The position numbers were made by a program, and so were the translations under genes. Below the pieces are notes generated by a model. It was not told where the DNA came from. It searched no databases and saw nothing but the letters and a program-made list of their open reading frames with translations. This document shows, one piece after another, positions 33,455-42,304 of a stretch of DNA of 64,000 nt; positions within the stretch are counted from its first letter, which is position 1; each line of letters starts with the position of its first letter. The DNA comes from Xanthobacter autotrophicus Py2 (lineage in GTDB: Bacteria > Pseudomonadota > Alphaproteobacteria > Rhizobiales > Xanthobacteraceae): contig CP000781.1 of NCBI GenBank assembly GCA_000017645.1, positions 2,653,501-2,717,500 of the forward strand. Reading direction: 5' to 3'.

Positions 33455-34681
33455 ATGTCCGAGGGACGCCTTTATCTCCTGGCCGGCCCGGCCGTCTCGC
33501 TCGTTGTCGCCTGCGTCTTTCTCCTGGTCTGGCTGCACCACCGCAAGCGGTCCTACGTGCCGTTCTTCGCCGTGGCGTTCTGCGCCTATGCCATGGCCGC
33601 GCTGTCGCAGCTGTTCCAGATCCCGGCAGGTGTCGGGCTCAATACCATGGTCTCGGGCCTGGTCTACACGTTCGGCATCTTCTGCCTTGTGCAAGGAGTG
33701 CTGGCGCGGTTCGGCAAGGCAGGCGCCGCCCCGGTGCTGGCGGCCGTCTCCGTGGCGATCCTCGGGCTGCTGTACTACTTCATGTATGTGGACCGGAGCC
33801 TCGTGGCCCGGATCTACGTGCAGAATTTCGGCTACGGCGTGATGTTCCTGTTTGCCGCGGTCGAGATCTTCGGGGCCAGTGGCCGGCGGAAGGTGGACCG
33901 GATCCTGTTCTGGGTTTTCCTGCTGTTCGGCCTCCATTTCTTCGTGCGCACCGTGCTCACCCTGTCCATCTCGCCCGACCTGTTCGCGCTCGATCGGATG
34001 CGTACCGAGGGCGCCGATGCGCGGACCATCGGCCTGCTGTTCCGCCGCTCGCCGTTCTGGCAGGTGCTTAACTTCTCGCTTCTGGTTAGCGGCCTGCTGG
34101 TGGCGCTCGCCCTGCTTGGCGCCATCGCCGTCGATGCCATGGACGAGCTGGAGCGGCAGGGCCGCATCGACCCCCTGACCGGGCTCGCCAACCGCCGCGG
34201 CTTCGACGATCTCGCCCAGGAGCTCATCGCCGACAAGACGAGCCATCCCCAGAGCCTGGTCTATTTCGACATCGACCGCTTCAAGGGCATCAACGACGGT
34301 TTCGGCCATGCGACCGGGGACCTGGTGCTTGCCACCGTCGGCGGCCTCGTCGCCCGCGTGGTGATGCCGCGAGACGTGGCGGCCCGCCGCGGCGGCGAGG
34401 AGTTCGTGGTGCTGCTGGCCAGCACCAGCGCCCGCAGCGCGTTCCACTTCGCCGAGCGGATGCGCGCCGAGCTGCGGCGCACCTCGTTCCCCATGCTGCC
34501 GCCGGGCGCCGTCGTCACCGCGAGCTTCGGCGTCGCCGAGCGCAGGCCCGACGAGGACCTGGCGGACCTGCTCCACCGCGCCGACCAGCTGGTCTATGCC
34601 GCCAAGCACGCCGGCCGGGATCTTGTCCTCACCGACGACGGCGTGCTGGCGGTGCCGGTGGTGGGGCAGGGCGCCGGTTGA
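33455..34681 (+). CDS. Membrane-bound diguanylate cyclase (GGDEF)
   Basis: A 408-residue protein with six or seven TM helices (residues about 5-225) and a C-terminal GGDEF domain. The domain has DPLTGLANRRGFDDLAQ, VYFDIDRFKGINDGFGHATG and the active GGEEF (RRGGEEFVVLL), so c-di-GMP synthesis is likely. The inhibitory RxxD I-site is not conserved: the position three residues before the aspartate in PRDVAARRGGEEF is Met (MPRD), so product inhibition may be weak. The start at 33455 has AAGG upstream and gives a tidy first helix. The N-terminal helices likely sense a membrane or periplasmic cue. Standalone gene. Confidence 0.93.
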   Translation: MSEGRLYLLAGPAVSLVVACVFLLVWLHHRKRSYVPFFAVAFCAYAMAALSQLFQIPAGVGLNTMVSGLVYTFGIFCLVQGVLARFGKAGAAPVLAAVSVAILGLLYYFMYVDRSLVARIYVQNFGYGVMFLFAAVEIFGASGRRKVDRILFWVFLLFGLHFFVRTVLTLSISPDLFALDRMRTEGADARTIGLLFRRSPFWQVLNFSLLVSGLLVALALLGAIAVDAMDELERQGRIDPLTGLANRRGFDDLAQELIADKTSHPQSLVYFDIDRFKGINDGFGHATGDLVLATVGGLVARVVMPRDVAARRGGEEFVVLLASTSARSAFHFAERMRAELRRTSFPMLPPGAVVTASFGVAERRPDEDLADLLHRADQLVYAAKHAGRDLVLTDDGVLAVPVVGQGAG

Positions 34682-34768
34682 TCCAGATCAACGTCGCGCG
34701 CGGAGCAGGTGCCTAGCCTTCCAAAAAACATCGGGAGGCCCAAGGGCCCCCAAGGGGAGGCCAAGGAC

Positions 34769-34879
34769 ATGCCTGCGCAAGTTGCTCTCGTCGTGACCGG
34801 GATTGTCGTCGCCTTTGGCGGTTTCGCCTTGGTGCTCGCATTCGCGGACTACTACACCCACGCCGGCCGCAAATCCTGA
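34769..34879 (+). CDS. Very small single-TM protein
   Basis: A 36-residue ORF, MPAQVALVVTGIVVAFGGFA then LVLAFADYYTHAGRKS. It has a strong Shine-Dalgarno region (GGGGAGGCCAAGGAC), one TM helix and a short basic tail. Small proteins of this look occur as conserved hypotheticals in Rhizobiales, from memory. It may be a regulator of a larger membrane complex; function unknown. It lies between the diguanylate cyclase and the cysteine-cluster gene. Confidence 0.65.
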   Translation: MPAQVALVVTGIVVAFGGFALVLAFADYYTHAGRKS

Positions 34880-35002
34880 CGGTGTAACTGGCGGTTGGCG
34901 CGCGCACGGCCGCGGGCAAGGCGCACCGAGGCGCACCGACCTGACGCGCACCGCCGCGCGCGGGAGCGGACGCGGCGGGTCCGGTGTGCTAGAGGGGCGG
35001 CC

Positions 35003-35623
35003 ATGAGCAGCCCCGAAAAGAGCAGCCCCGAAGACGCCCCTCGGGACGACATCGCCCCGGACGCCCCGGCGCCCGATGGGGCCAGTGTCCCGTTCTGGCG
35101 GGCGAAGCCGTTGTCGGCCATGAGCACCACCGAGTGGGAGAGCCTGTGCGACGGCTGCGGGCGCTGCTGCCTCGTGAAGCTCGAGGACGAGGACACCGGG
35201 CAGGTCGCCTATACGGATGTCGCCTGCCGCCTGCTGGATGCCGCCACCTGTCGCTGCTCCGACTATGAGCGGCGTTCCGAGATCGTCTCCGACTGTGTGC
35301 GCCTGACCCCTGAGAGCGTCGCGGAGCTGAACTGGCTGCCGCCCACCTGCGCCTACCGGCTGGTGGGCGAGGGCAAGGACCTGCCGTTCTGGCATCCGCT
35401 GGTGTCGGGCGATGCGGGAAGCGTCGCGGCGGCAGGCATCACGGTCTCGGGCAAGGTGGCCGGCAGCGAGAACGAGTTCGGCCTGTTCGAGCTGGTGGAC
35501 CACATCGTCGCCTGGCCGGTGCGCTGGCCTCGGGGTGCAAAAGGCGCGGCCAAGCCGAGCCCGAAGGGCACGCCCGGCGCAAGCCGCCGGCGTCGTCCGA
35601 AGGCCGGTGAGCAGAAAGCCTGA
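35003..35623 (+). CDS. YcgN-family cysteine cluster protein
   Basis: A 206-residue protein of the UPF0260/YcgN family. The CxxCxxxCC-like cluster appears as [14 protein letters not shown], with further cysteines in [24 protein letters not shown] and PPTCAYRLV. The family is annotated as zinc/iron-chelating and its function remains unknown. A disordered acidic N-terminus (about residues 1-28) and a basic C-terminal tail ([12 protein letters not shown]) flank the conserved core. It is convergent with the GGDEF-EAL gene. Confidence 0.9.
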   Translation: MSSPEKSSPEDAPRDDIAPDAPAPDGASVPFWRAKPLSAMSTTEWESLCDGCGRCCLVKLEDEDTGQVAYTDVACRLLDAATCRCSDYERRSEIVSDCVRLTPESVAELNWLPPTCAYRLVGEGKDLPFWHPLVSGDAGSVAAAGITVSGKVAGSENEFGLFELVDHIVAWPVRWPRGAKGAAKPSPKGTPGASRRRRPKAGEQKA

Positions 35624-35628
35624 CAGGC

Positions 35629-38571
35629 CTATTCGGCGGCGGTGGAGCGCTTCTTGCGGGTCTCCACCGGAGCCGGCTCGATCAGGGTGCGGCACTCCTC
35701 GGCGGTGAGGGGCTCGCCGAAGACCACGCCCTGGCCGTATTCGCAGCCGAAGCGCGCCATCTCGGCGGCCTCGGTTTCCTTCTCCAGGCCCTCCGCCATC
35801 ACGTCCATGCCGAGGTCGTGGGCGAGATCGATCATGGCGCCGACGATCACCGGCCGGGCCGCGCGGGCGGCACCCTTGGCGGTGTCGCGCACGAAGCGCG
35901 GGTCGATCTTCACGCTGTCGAACGGGAAGCGCTGGAGATAGGAGAGGGCGGAATAGCCAGTGCCGAAATCGTCGAGGCACAGGCCCGCGCCCAGCTCCCG
36001 CATGCGGCCGAGCACCACGGCGGCATATTCGGGGTTCTCCATCACCAGGCTCTCGGTGACCTCCAGCTTGAGCGATCCGGGCGCCACCGCGTTGCGGGCG
36101 AGCACGGATTTCAGGTCCTGGATCAAATCGTGCCGTAGCAGCTGGCGGGACGAGACGTTCACATGCATGAACAACGGCGGGTCCACCCGCAGGGTGCGCT
36201 GCCACTGGCCGAGCTGGCGCGCCGCAGCGTCGAGCACGAACAGGCCGAGGTCGAGGATGAGCCCGGTCTCCTCCGCCAGCAGCAGGAATTCGGAAGCGGC
36301 GAGTTCACCGAGGCGCGGATGGTTCCAGCGCATATAGGCCTCGAACCCGCCGATGGCGCGGTCGCCCAGGCGCACGATGGGCTGGTAGCGCACCGAGATC
36401 TGGTTCCTGGCGAGGGCCTCGCGCAGCTCGCCTTCCAGCACCACCCGGTCGATCTTCTGCTGGCGCATGGCCGGGCGGAACACCTCGATGCGGTCGCCGC
36501 CGATGCGCTTGGCGTAATACATCGCGAGCTCGGCGTCTTTGAGCACCTCCTCGCGCTTCGACTGGTCGGGGCCCGCCAGTACGAGGCCGATGGAGGCGGT
36601 GACGAACACTTCCCGATCCGCGAAGGCAATGGGCGCGCGCAGGGAGCGGCGCAGGGTGTCGGCGAAGGTGGTGATGCGCTCGGCGTCGCGCTCGGACATG
36701 AGGATCATGCCGAACTGGTCGCCGGAGATGCGCGCCAGCGTGTCCTGCGGCTTCAACAGGCGCATCAGGCGGCGGGCCACCGTGAGCAGGATGGAATCGG
36801 CCACCGCCATGCCCACCTGCACGTTGACCTGCTTGAAGCGGTCGAGGTCGATGACCATCACCGTCGGCTTCACCTTGTCGTCGAGGCGGGCCATGGTGAG
36901 GGCCTGGGACAGGCGGTCGAGGAACAATTCCCGGTTGGGCAGGCCGGTGAGGTTGTCGCGCACCGCGTCGTGCAGCAGGCGCTCGGCGGCGATGCGCTCG
37001 CCGGTCACGTCCATCAGGGTGCCGACGCAGCGCACCACTTCGCCGTCGGCGCCCACCACCGGGCGCGCCTTCAGGTTGAAGGTGAGGTAGTGGCCGTCGA
37101 TGGCGCGCAGCCGGAAGTCCTGGTCGATGCGGCCGCGGCGCTGGTCGATGATGCCGTCCAGCGTGGCGCGGAAGCGGTCACGGTCGGCGGGGTGCAGTAC
37201 CTCCAGCCAGCCGGCGGCCTCGGTCTCCAGCGAATGCCGCTTGAGGCCCAGCGCCTCCTCCGCTTCGGGGGAGGTGTAGATGCGGTCGGTGTCCACATCC
37301 CAGTCCCACACGATGAGGCCGGAGCCGGCCAAGGCCAGCGCCCGGCGTTCCAGCTCGGAGGTGGAGCCCTGGATGCCGCCGATGCCGGCAAAGGCATGCT
37401 GCATTACCGTGAAGCCAATGAGCATGACGATCAGCACCAGGCCGCCGGAAAGGGCGGGGGCGGCAAGGTCGTTGGTGACGAAGCCCGCCACCGTGAGCCC
37501 GGCCATGAGCACCCACACCACCAGCAGCGACCAGGTGGGGATGATGAGCACCGCCCGGTCATAGCCGTGCTGGCTGAGCCAGATGATGACGCCGAGCCCC
37601 GCCACCGCCACCGCCAGCAGGGACAGGCGGGCGATGCCGGCCGCCACCGGCGCGTCGAGCAGGGCCACCGCCACCAGGGCGGCGAGGAAGGTGAGCCAGC
37701 CGGCGGCCACGTGCACGTAGCGCACGTGCCAGCGGTTGAGGTTGAGATAGGCGAACAGGAACACCAGCAGCGTGCCGGTGAGGATCGCCTCGCCCGCCGC
37801 CCGCCAGAATTGCTCGGCGATGGGCGACAGGCCGAACACCTTGGACCAGAAGGCGAAGTCGAGGCCGATATAGCCCAGCACCGCCCAGGCCAGTGCCGCC
37901 GCCGCCGGGAACATCACCGAGCCCTTCACCACGAACAGGATGGTCAGGAAGAGCGCCAGCAGGCCGGCGATGCCGATGACGATGCCGTGGTAGAGGGTGA
38001 AGGCGTTCACCCGGTCCTTGTAGGCGTCCGGCTCCCACAGATAGAGCTGGGGCAGGGTGGGGCTGCCCAGCTCGGCCACGAAGGTGACGGTGGAGCCGGG
38101 ATCCAGCGTGATCAGGAACACGTCGGCGTCGGGCGCGGTCTGCCGCTCCGGCTTGAAGCCCTGGCTGGGGGTGAGCGAGGTGATCCGCCGGTTGCCGAGA
38201 TCGGGCCAGAACAGGCCGGAGCCGGACATGCGGTAGTGCGGGGCGACGATGAGGCGGTCCACCTGCTCGTCGGTATTATTGGTGAGGGCGAAGGCGATCC
38301 AGTCGCCGTGGCTGCGCCCGTCGGAGGTGGGCACCTCGATGCGCCGGACCACGCCTTCCGCGTCGGGTGCGGTGGAGATCTGGAACCGGCCGTCCTCGGT
38401 TGTCTCGCGCTGCACGGCGGGCAGCAGGTCCACCACCTTGGCGTCGAGGCGCAGGGCGATGGCCTCCATCGCCCGTGCGCTGCCGGCGGGCAACGTCAGC
38501 AGGGGCGCCACGACGAGCGCTACGAGGAGCGCCATCGGCAGAGCAATGACGCGAGCGAGCAACGACCGCAA
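35629..38571 (-). CDS. Membrane GGDEF-EAL protein with 7TM-DISM sensor and PAS domain
   Basis: A 980-residue c-di-GMP-related protein. A signal peptide (residues 1-34) leads to a periplasmic 7TMR-DISM extracellular domain, about seven TM helices (residues 180-400), a PAS/PAC module (LIVWDWDVDTDRIYTSPEA; VRCVGTLMDVTGE), GGDEF and EAL. The GGDEF signature is degenerate (ARISGDQFGMIL), so cyclase activity is doubtful. The EAL domain keeps the metal and catalytic residues (FEAYMRWNHPRL, MHVNVSSRQLL, LEVTESL, LDDFGTGYSALSYL, VKID), so it likely degrades c-di-GMP. EAL itself is EAY here. The GGDEF may act as a GTP-sensing regulator of the EAL. Confidence 0.93.
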   Translation of the reverse strand: MRSLLARVIALPMALLVALVVAPLLTLPAGSARAMEAIALRLDAKVVDLLPAVQRETTEDGRFQISTAPDAEGVVRRIEVPTSDGRSHGDWIAFALTNNTDEQVDRLIVAPHYRMSGSGLFWPDLGNRRITSLTPSQGFKPERQTAPDADVFLITLDPGSTVTFVAELGSPTLPQLYLWEPDAYKDRVNAFTLYHGIVIGIAGLLALFLTILFVVKGSVMFPAAAALAWAVLGYIGLDFAFWSKVFGLSPIAEQFWRAAGEAILTGTLLVFLFAYLNLNRWHVRYVHVAAGWLTFLAALVAVALLDAPVAAGIARLSLLAVAVAGLGVIIWLSQHGYDRAVLIIPTWSLLVVWVLMAGLTVAGFVTNDLAAPALSGGLVLIVMLIGFTVMQHAFAGIGGIQGSTSELERRALALAGSGLIVWDWDVDTDRIYTSPEAEEALGLKRHSLETEAAGWLEVLHPADRDRFRATLDGIIDQRRGRIDQDFRLRAIDGHYLTFNLKARPVVGADGEVVRCVGTLMDVTGERIAAERLLHDAVRDNLTGLPNRELFLDRLSQALTMARLDDKVKPTVMVIDLDRFKQVNVQVGMAVADSILLTVARRLMRLLKPQDTLARISGDQFGMILMSERDAERITTFADTLRRSLRAPIAFADREVFVTASIGLVLAGPDQSKREEVLKDAELAMYYAKRIGGDRIEVFRPAMRQQKIDRVVLEGELREALARNQISVRYQPIVRLGDRAIGGFEAYMRWNHPRLGELAASEFLLLAEETGLILDLGLFVLDAAARQLGQWQRTLRVDPPLFMHVNVSSRQLLRHDLIQDLKSVLARNAVAPGSLKLEVTESLVMENPEYAAVVLGRMRELGAGLCLDDFGTGYSALSYLQRFPFDSVKIDPRFVRDTAKGAARAARPVIVGAMIDLAHDLGMDVMAEGLEKETEAAEMARFGCEYGQGVVFGEPLTAEECRTLIEPAPVETRKKRSTAAE

Positions 38572-38795
38572 TGTCAGGTCTCCGCACCCGGACTGCTGCC
38601 GGGCCGAGTTTCGGTTGAGGAGGGCAGCCTGCCGAAGGTGCGACGCAAAGTGCTGGACGGCAAGAGCTCAAGCTCATCCATGAGGAATGCATGTGCGCCG
38701 GGGCTGGCCTCGCGCGAGCGATTCCCTAGCCAAGCCGTGCGGCCGGAGCAAGGCGTCTGGCGGCCTCATAATACCGCCAAAGCGTCCGGGGCCGG

Positions 38796-38831
38796 AAAAA
38801 ACGAATGCGCGCCCGGGGTGGGCGCGCATTC
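38796..38831 (-). terminator. Rho-independent terminator of the 38850-39425 gene
   Basis: A perfect 12-base stem, GAATGCGCGCCC / GGGCGCGCATTC, with a 5-base loop is followed on the minus strand by GTTTTTT. It lies 18 bases after the stop codon. Confidence 0.92.
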
Positions 38832-38849
38832 GAACCCTTATGCGACCGC

Positions 38850-39425
38850 TCAGAAGAAGCGGCGGGCGTTGTCCCGGTCGTCGGCGGAGAGCGGGGTCGG
38901 CTCGCGGGTCAGGCGGGCGGCCTCTTCCCGGCGCACATATTCGGAGAACGGGTCGAGGGCTTCCTCCACCGCTTCCTCGGCGCGCGCGGAGATCACCTCC
39001 AGCGGGGGCTGCGGCGCGGGACGGGCGGCGGGGGGAGCCGGATGGACCTCCTCGGCCGGCACGGCGCGCTCGGAATCGGTGGTGCGCGAGGCCTTGGCGT
39101 CGAGCCACGGCAGGGGATAGGGCGAGGCGATGTAGGCCACGCCGTCTTCCTGCTCCCAGGCGATCATGTGGATGGCCTCTTCCGCCGGCATGCCGGGCAA
39201 AGAGAACATCTGCGGCAGCTCGCGGGCGCCGCCGCTCCAGCCGATGGTGTGGGCGAGCTGGAAGGCTTCGTCGAGGAAGGCGGTCACGGCAGCGAGCCGG
39301 TCCGCACGCAGCGCCTGGGCGAAATCCACATCGAGAAGCCGGCGGAGATAGGTCTCCACGCTGTCCCCGGCAGCCCACTGGGCGCCCGAGGCGAACTGGT
39401 AAACATAGACGCGCGGACTTGCCAT
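38850..39425 (-). CDS. Conserved hypothetical protein
   Basis: A 191-residue cytoplasmic protein, MASPRVYVYQFASGAQ onward, without TM segments or a recognised domain. The middle part (IGWSGGARELPQMFSLPG, AIHMIAWEQEDGVAY) looks folded. The last third is proline/alanine rich (PPAARPAPQPP) and ends DNARRFF. It ends in a strong terminator and has its own promoter region, so it is a real monocistronic gene. Function unknown. Confidence 0.75.
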   Translation of the reverse strand: MASPRVYVYQFASGAQWAAGDSVETYLRRLLDVDFAQALRADRLAAVTAFLDEAFQLAHTIGWSGGARELPQMFSLPGMPAEEAIHMIAWEQEDGVAYIASPYPLPWLDAKASRTTDSERAVPAEEVHPAPPAARPAPQPPLEVISARAEEAVEEALDPFSEYVRREEAARLTREPTPLSADDRDNARRFF

Positions 39426-39702
39426 CACGCAGCTCCGATAAACCATAACTGGGGGCCCCTCATACCAAAAGGGACCCGAAAACACAAAATCGTGCTGCAA
39501 CTTAACCAGACAAGGCTTAAATTTTTGTGATCCTGCGGTGCAGCACAAGGCGCATTTCGGCCCGGTCCTGGACCGCCGGAGCGCGTTCGGATCGGGTGCG
39601 CGGCCATCGGATCGGCAAAGCCCGCTCTATCCTCCATTCTGAGAGGGAATCACCGGTCCGGGCCGATCGGGTCCGGCGCAGGCCCAGGGGAAAGGGTGCC
39701 CG
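39426..39702. other. Intergenic gap between the hypothetical gene and the FAD oxidoreductase
   Basis: 277 bases. AT-rich near 39480-39530 (AAAATCGTGCTGCAAC and TTAAATTTTTGTGATCC), which fits divergent promoters. No gene or RNA seen. Confidence 0.4.
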
Positions 39703-40998
39703 ATGCCGATCGCTCCGCGTTCCCATGGCCTGTGGCAGGCCACGGCTCCGCCGGCGCCGGCGCTGGCGCCGCTCTCGGGTGCGCTTCGGGCCGACGTGGC
39801 CGTGGTGGGGGCGGGATATGCCGGCCTGTCGGCGGCGCTGCGCCTCGCCGAGGCGGGCGCGCGGGTGACCGTGCTGGAGGCGGCGGAGGTGGGCTTCGGC
39901 GGGGCCGGGCGCAATGTGGGCCTCGTCAATGCTGGCCTGTGGGTGATGCCGGATGTCATCCGCGCCGCCCTGGGTGAGGCGCGGGGCGAGGCGCTGATCG
40001 GCTTCCTCGGCGCAGCGCCGCAAGCAGTGTTCGACCTGGTGGCAAGGCATTCGATCCCCTGCGAGGTGGCGCCCGTGGGCACGTTGCATTGCGCAGTGGG
40101 CGCCGCCGGACGCGCCGAGATCGAGGCCCGCGCCGCGCAGTGGCAGGCCCGCGGCGCGCCGGTGCGGTTGCTGGAGGCTGGCGAGGCGCGCGACATGGTC
40201 GGCGGCGGCGACTTTACCGGCGCGCTGCTGGATCTGAGAGCCGGCACGATCCAGCCGCTGGCCTATGCACGGGGACTGGCGCGGGCAGCGCTTCAGGCCG
40301 GGGCGCAGATCTTCGTGTCGAGCCCGGTTGTCGGGGCCGAGGAGACCCCTGCCGGCTGGCGGCTGGCCACGCCGGGGGGAAGCCTTGAGGCCGACCATCT
40401 CATCGCCGCCACCGATGCCTATGGCACCGGGCCGTTCGCCCCGCTGCGGCGCGAGCAGGTGCACCTGCCCTATTTCAATCTCGCGACCGCGCCGCTGCCG
40501 CCGGCGGTGCGGGCCACCATTCTCCCCGCCCGGCAGGGAGCATGGGACACCCGATCCATCCTCACCTCGTTCCGCATGGATGCGGCGGGGCGTCTGGTGT
40601 TCGGCAGTGTTGGCGCTCTCGACCGTGTCGGCGGCACCATCCACCGGGCCTATGCCCGCCGGGTTCTGGCGCGGCTTTATCCGCAGCTCGGCGGGATAGC
40701 CTCCGGGGTGGCCTTCGAGGCCGGCTGGCACGGCATGATCGGCATGACCGCCGACGCCCTGCCGCGTTTCCACCGGCTGGGGCGCTCCGGCGTCGCCGTG
40801 GCCGGCTACAACGGACGCGGCATCGCGCCGGGAACAGTGTTCGGCGCCTTGCTGGCGGACCTCGTTCTCGGCCGGGTGCGGGAGGCGGATCTACCGCTGC
40901 CGCCAAGCGCGGTGGAGGCGGTCCGCTGGCGGACGGCACGGGAAGCCGTTTATGCCGCCGGCTCCGGTCTCGCCCACCTCGTCGCGGCGCGGCTCTAA
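39703..40998 (+). CDS. FAD-dependent oxidoreductase (DAO/PuuB-like)
   Basis: A 431-residue D-amino-acid-oxidase-fold flavoprotein. The FAD motif is VAVVGAGYAGLSAALRLAEA, the ribose Glu sits in VTVLEAAEVGFGGAGRN, and the C-terminal motif is VAVAGYNGRGIAPGTVFGAL. The sequence layout fits gamma-glutamylputrescine oxidase-like enzymes, which oxidise primary or secondary amines. The substrate is not deducible because no pathway partners are near. It precedes the frc operon by about 200 bases but with its own start region. Confidence 0.88.
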   Translation: MPIAPRSHGLWQATAPPAPALAPLSGALRADVAVVGAGYAGLSAALRLAEAGARVTVLEAAEVGFGGAGRNVGLVNAGLWVMPDVIRAALGEARGEALIGFLGAAPQAVFDLVARHSIPCEVAPVGTLHCAVGAAGRAEIEARAAQWQARGAPVRLLEAGEARDMVGGGDFTGALLDLRAGTIQPLAYARGLARAALQAGAQIFVSSPVVGAEETPAGWRLATPGGSLEADHLIAATDAYGTGPFAPLRREQVHLPYFNLATAPLPPAVRATILPARQGAWDTRSILTSFRMDAAGRLVFGSVGALDRVGGTIHRAYARRVLARLYPQLGGIASGVAFEAGWHGMIGMTADALPRFHRLGRSGVAVAGYNGRGIAPGTVFGALLADLVLGRVREADLPLPPSAVEAVRWRTAREAVYAAGSGLAHLVAARL

Positions 40999-41085
40999 GA
41001 CCCCGGCCGGGGGCGCCTTCGCCTTCACAACCGCGTTTTGCTGCCTTCCGCCAGGTCGGGAGGCGCTGGTGTTGCTCGATCTTCT

Positions 41086-41108
41086 ATTAATAACTCAGAT
41101 GGATTTAT
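41086..41108. promoter_or_regulatory. Candidate FrcR-type operator ahead of frcB
   Basis: ATTAATAACTC-5 bases-GATTTAT. The same two blocks with exactly the same spacing occur at 47213-47235, upstream of the divergently placed ROK regulator gene. The two sites, 6 kb apart, are probably bound by the same regulator. It lies 98 bases before the frcB start. Confidence 0.7.
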
Positions 41109-41205
41109 CTATTGACTCGCCATGCGCCCTGCGCTCAGATGCCATGCGGATAACGCATCCGTCCGGCAAGCGGAAACCGCGCCGGCGCATCTGGGAGGAC
41201 GTTCG

Positions 41206-42249
41206 ATGCACCTGTGGCCACGGCTGCTGATGGCAGCTTCTGTCGCCTGGGCCGGGCTGGCCGCGACATCGCCCGCCGGGGCTGCGGAAAAGCCCGCAGA
41301 CAAGCCCATCGTGGGCATCGTCATCAAAACCTCCACCAACCCCTTCTTCGTCAAGATGAAGGAGGGCGCGGAAGCCGCCGCCGCGCGGCTGGGCCTGGAG
41401 CTGCGATCCTTCGCCGGCAAGATGGACGGCGACACCGATGCCCAGGTCACCGCCGTCGAGAGCCTGATCGCCGCCGGCGCCAAGGGCATCTTGATCACCC
41501 CGTCGGATTCCCGCGCCATCGTGCCGGTGCTGGAGCAGGCGCGGGCCAAGGGCATCCTGGTGATCGCCCTCGACACGCCCCTCGATCCCCCGGGCGCGGC
41601 GGACGCCACCTTCGCCACCGACAATGTCCTCGCCGGCAAGCTGGTGGGCGAATGGGCGGCCAAGACTTTGGGCGCCAATGCCAAATCCGCCAAGGTCGCG
41701 CTGCTCGACCTGAACGTGAACCAGATTTCCGTGGACGTGGACCGCGACCAGGGCTTCCTCAAGGGCTTCGGCGTGAACGTTGCCGACCCCGCCGTCATCG
41801 GCGACGAGAAGGACAGCCGCATCGTCGGCCACGATGTCACCCTCGGCAATGAGGAGGGCGGGCGCCGGGCCATGGAGAACCTGCTCCAGCGCGATCCCTA
41901 TGTGTCCGTGGTCTATGCCATCAACGAGCCCGCCGCCGCCGGCGCCTATGAGGCGCTGCGCTCCATCGGCCGCGACAAGGACGTGCTGGTGGTGGCCGTG
42001 GACGGCGGCTGCCCTGGCGTGCGCAACGTGAAGGACGGCGTCATCGCCGCCACCGCCATGCAATTCCCCCTCGCCATGGCCCAGATGGGCGTCGAGGCGG
42101 TGCTGAAATACGCCACGGACGGCACCAAGCCGAAGCCCGCGGACGGGCAGGACTTCGTCAATACCGGCGTGGAGCTGGTGACCGACCGGCCGGTGCCGGG
42201 ACTGCCTTCCATCGACACCGACGCCGCCCTGAAGAAATGCTGGGGCTGA
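41206..42249 (+). CDS. frcB: Fructose-type sugar ABC transporter substrate-binding protein
   Basis: A 347-residue periplasmic sugar-binding protein of the RbsB/FrcB type. The signal peptide ([19 protein letters not shown], cleavage near AGAAE) precedes the type I binding fold: [51 protein letters not shown] and [17 protein letters not shown]. The gene order binding protein-permease-ATPase, next to a PfkB kinase and ROK regulator, matches the frc (fructose/mannose/ribose) cassette of rhizobia as I know it. The ATG at 41206 has GGGAGG seven bases upstream. Fructose is the best guess; related hexoses or pentoses are possible. Confidence 0.92.
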   Translation: MHLWPRLLMAASVAWAGLAATSPAGAAEKPADKPIVGIVIKTSTNPFFVKMKEGAEAAAARLGLELRSFAGKMDGDTDAQVTAVESLIAAGAKGILITPSDSRAIVPVLEQARAKGILVIALDTPLDPPGAADATFATDNVLAGKLVGEWAAKTLGANAKSAKVALLDLNVNQISVDVDRDQGFLKGFGVNVADPAVIGDEKDSRIVGHDVTLGNEEGGRRAMENLLQRDPYVSVVYAINEPAAAGAYEALRSIGRDKDVLVVAVDGGCPGVRNVKDGVIAATAMQFPLAMAQMGVEAVLKYATDGTKPKPADGQDFVNTGVELVTDRPVPGLPSIDTDAALKKCWG

Positions 42250-42304
42250 TGGGCCCCGTTAAGGCACGCGTGCGCCGGCCGAAACGGCCGGGGAGGGATC
42301 TGCA

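Noticed and set aside
36163..39120. 985-codon plus-strand open frame opposite the GGDEF-EAL gene
   Set aside because: His/Gly/Gln-rich composition typical of antisense frames in high-GC DNA; runs through a strong terminator and part of another gene.
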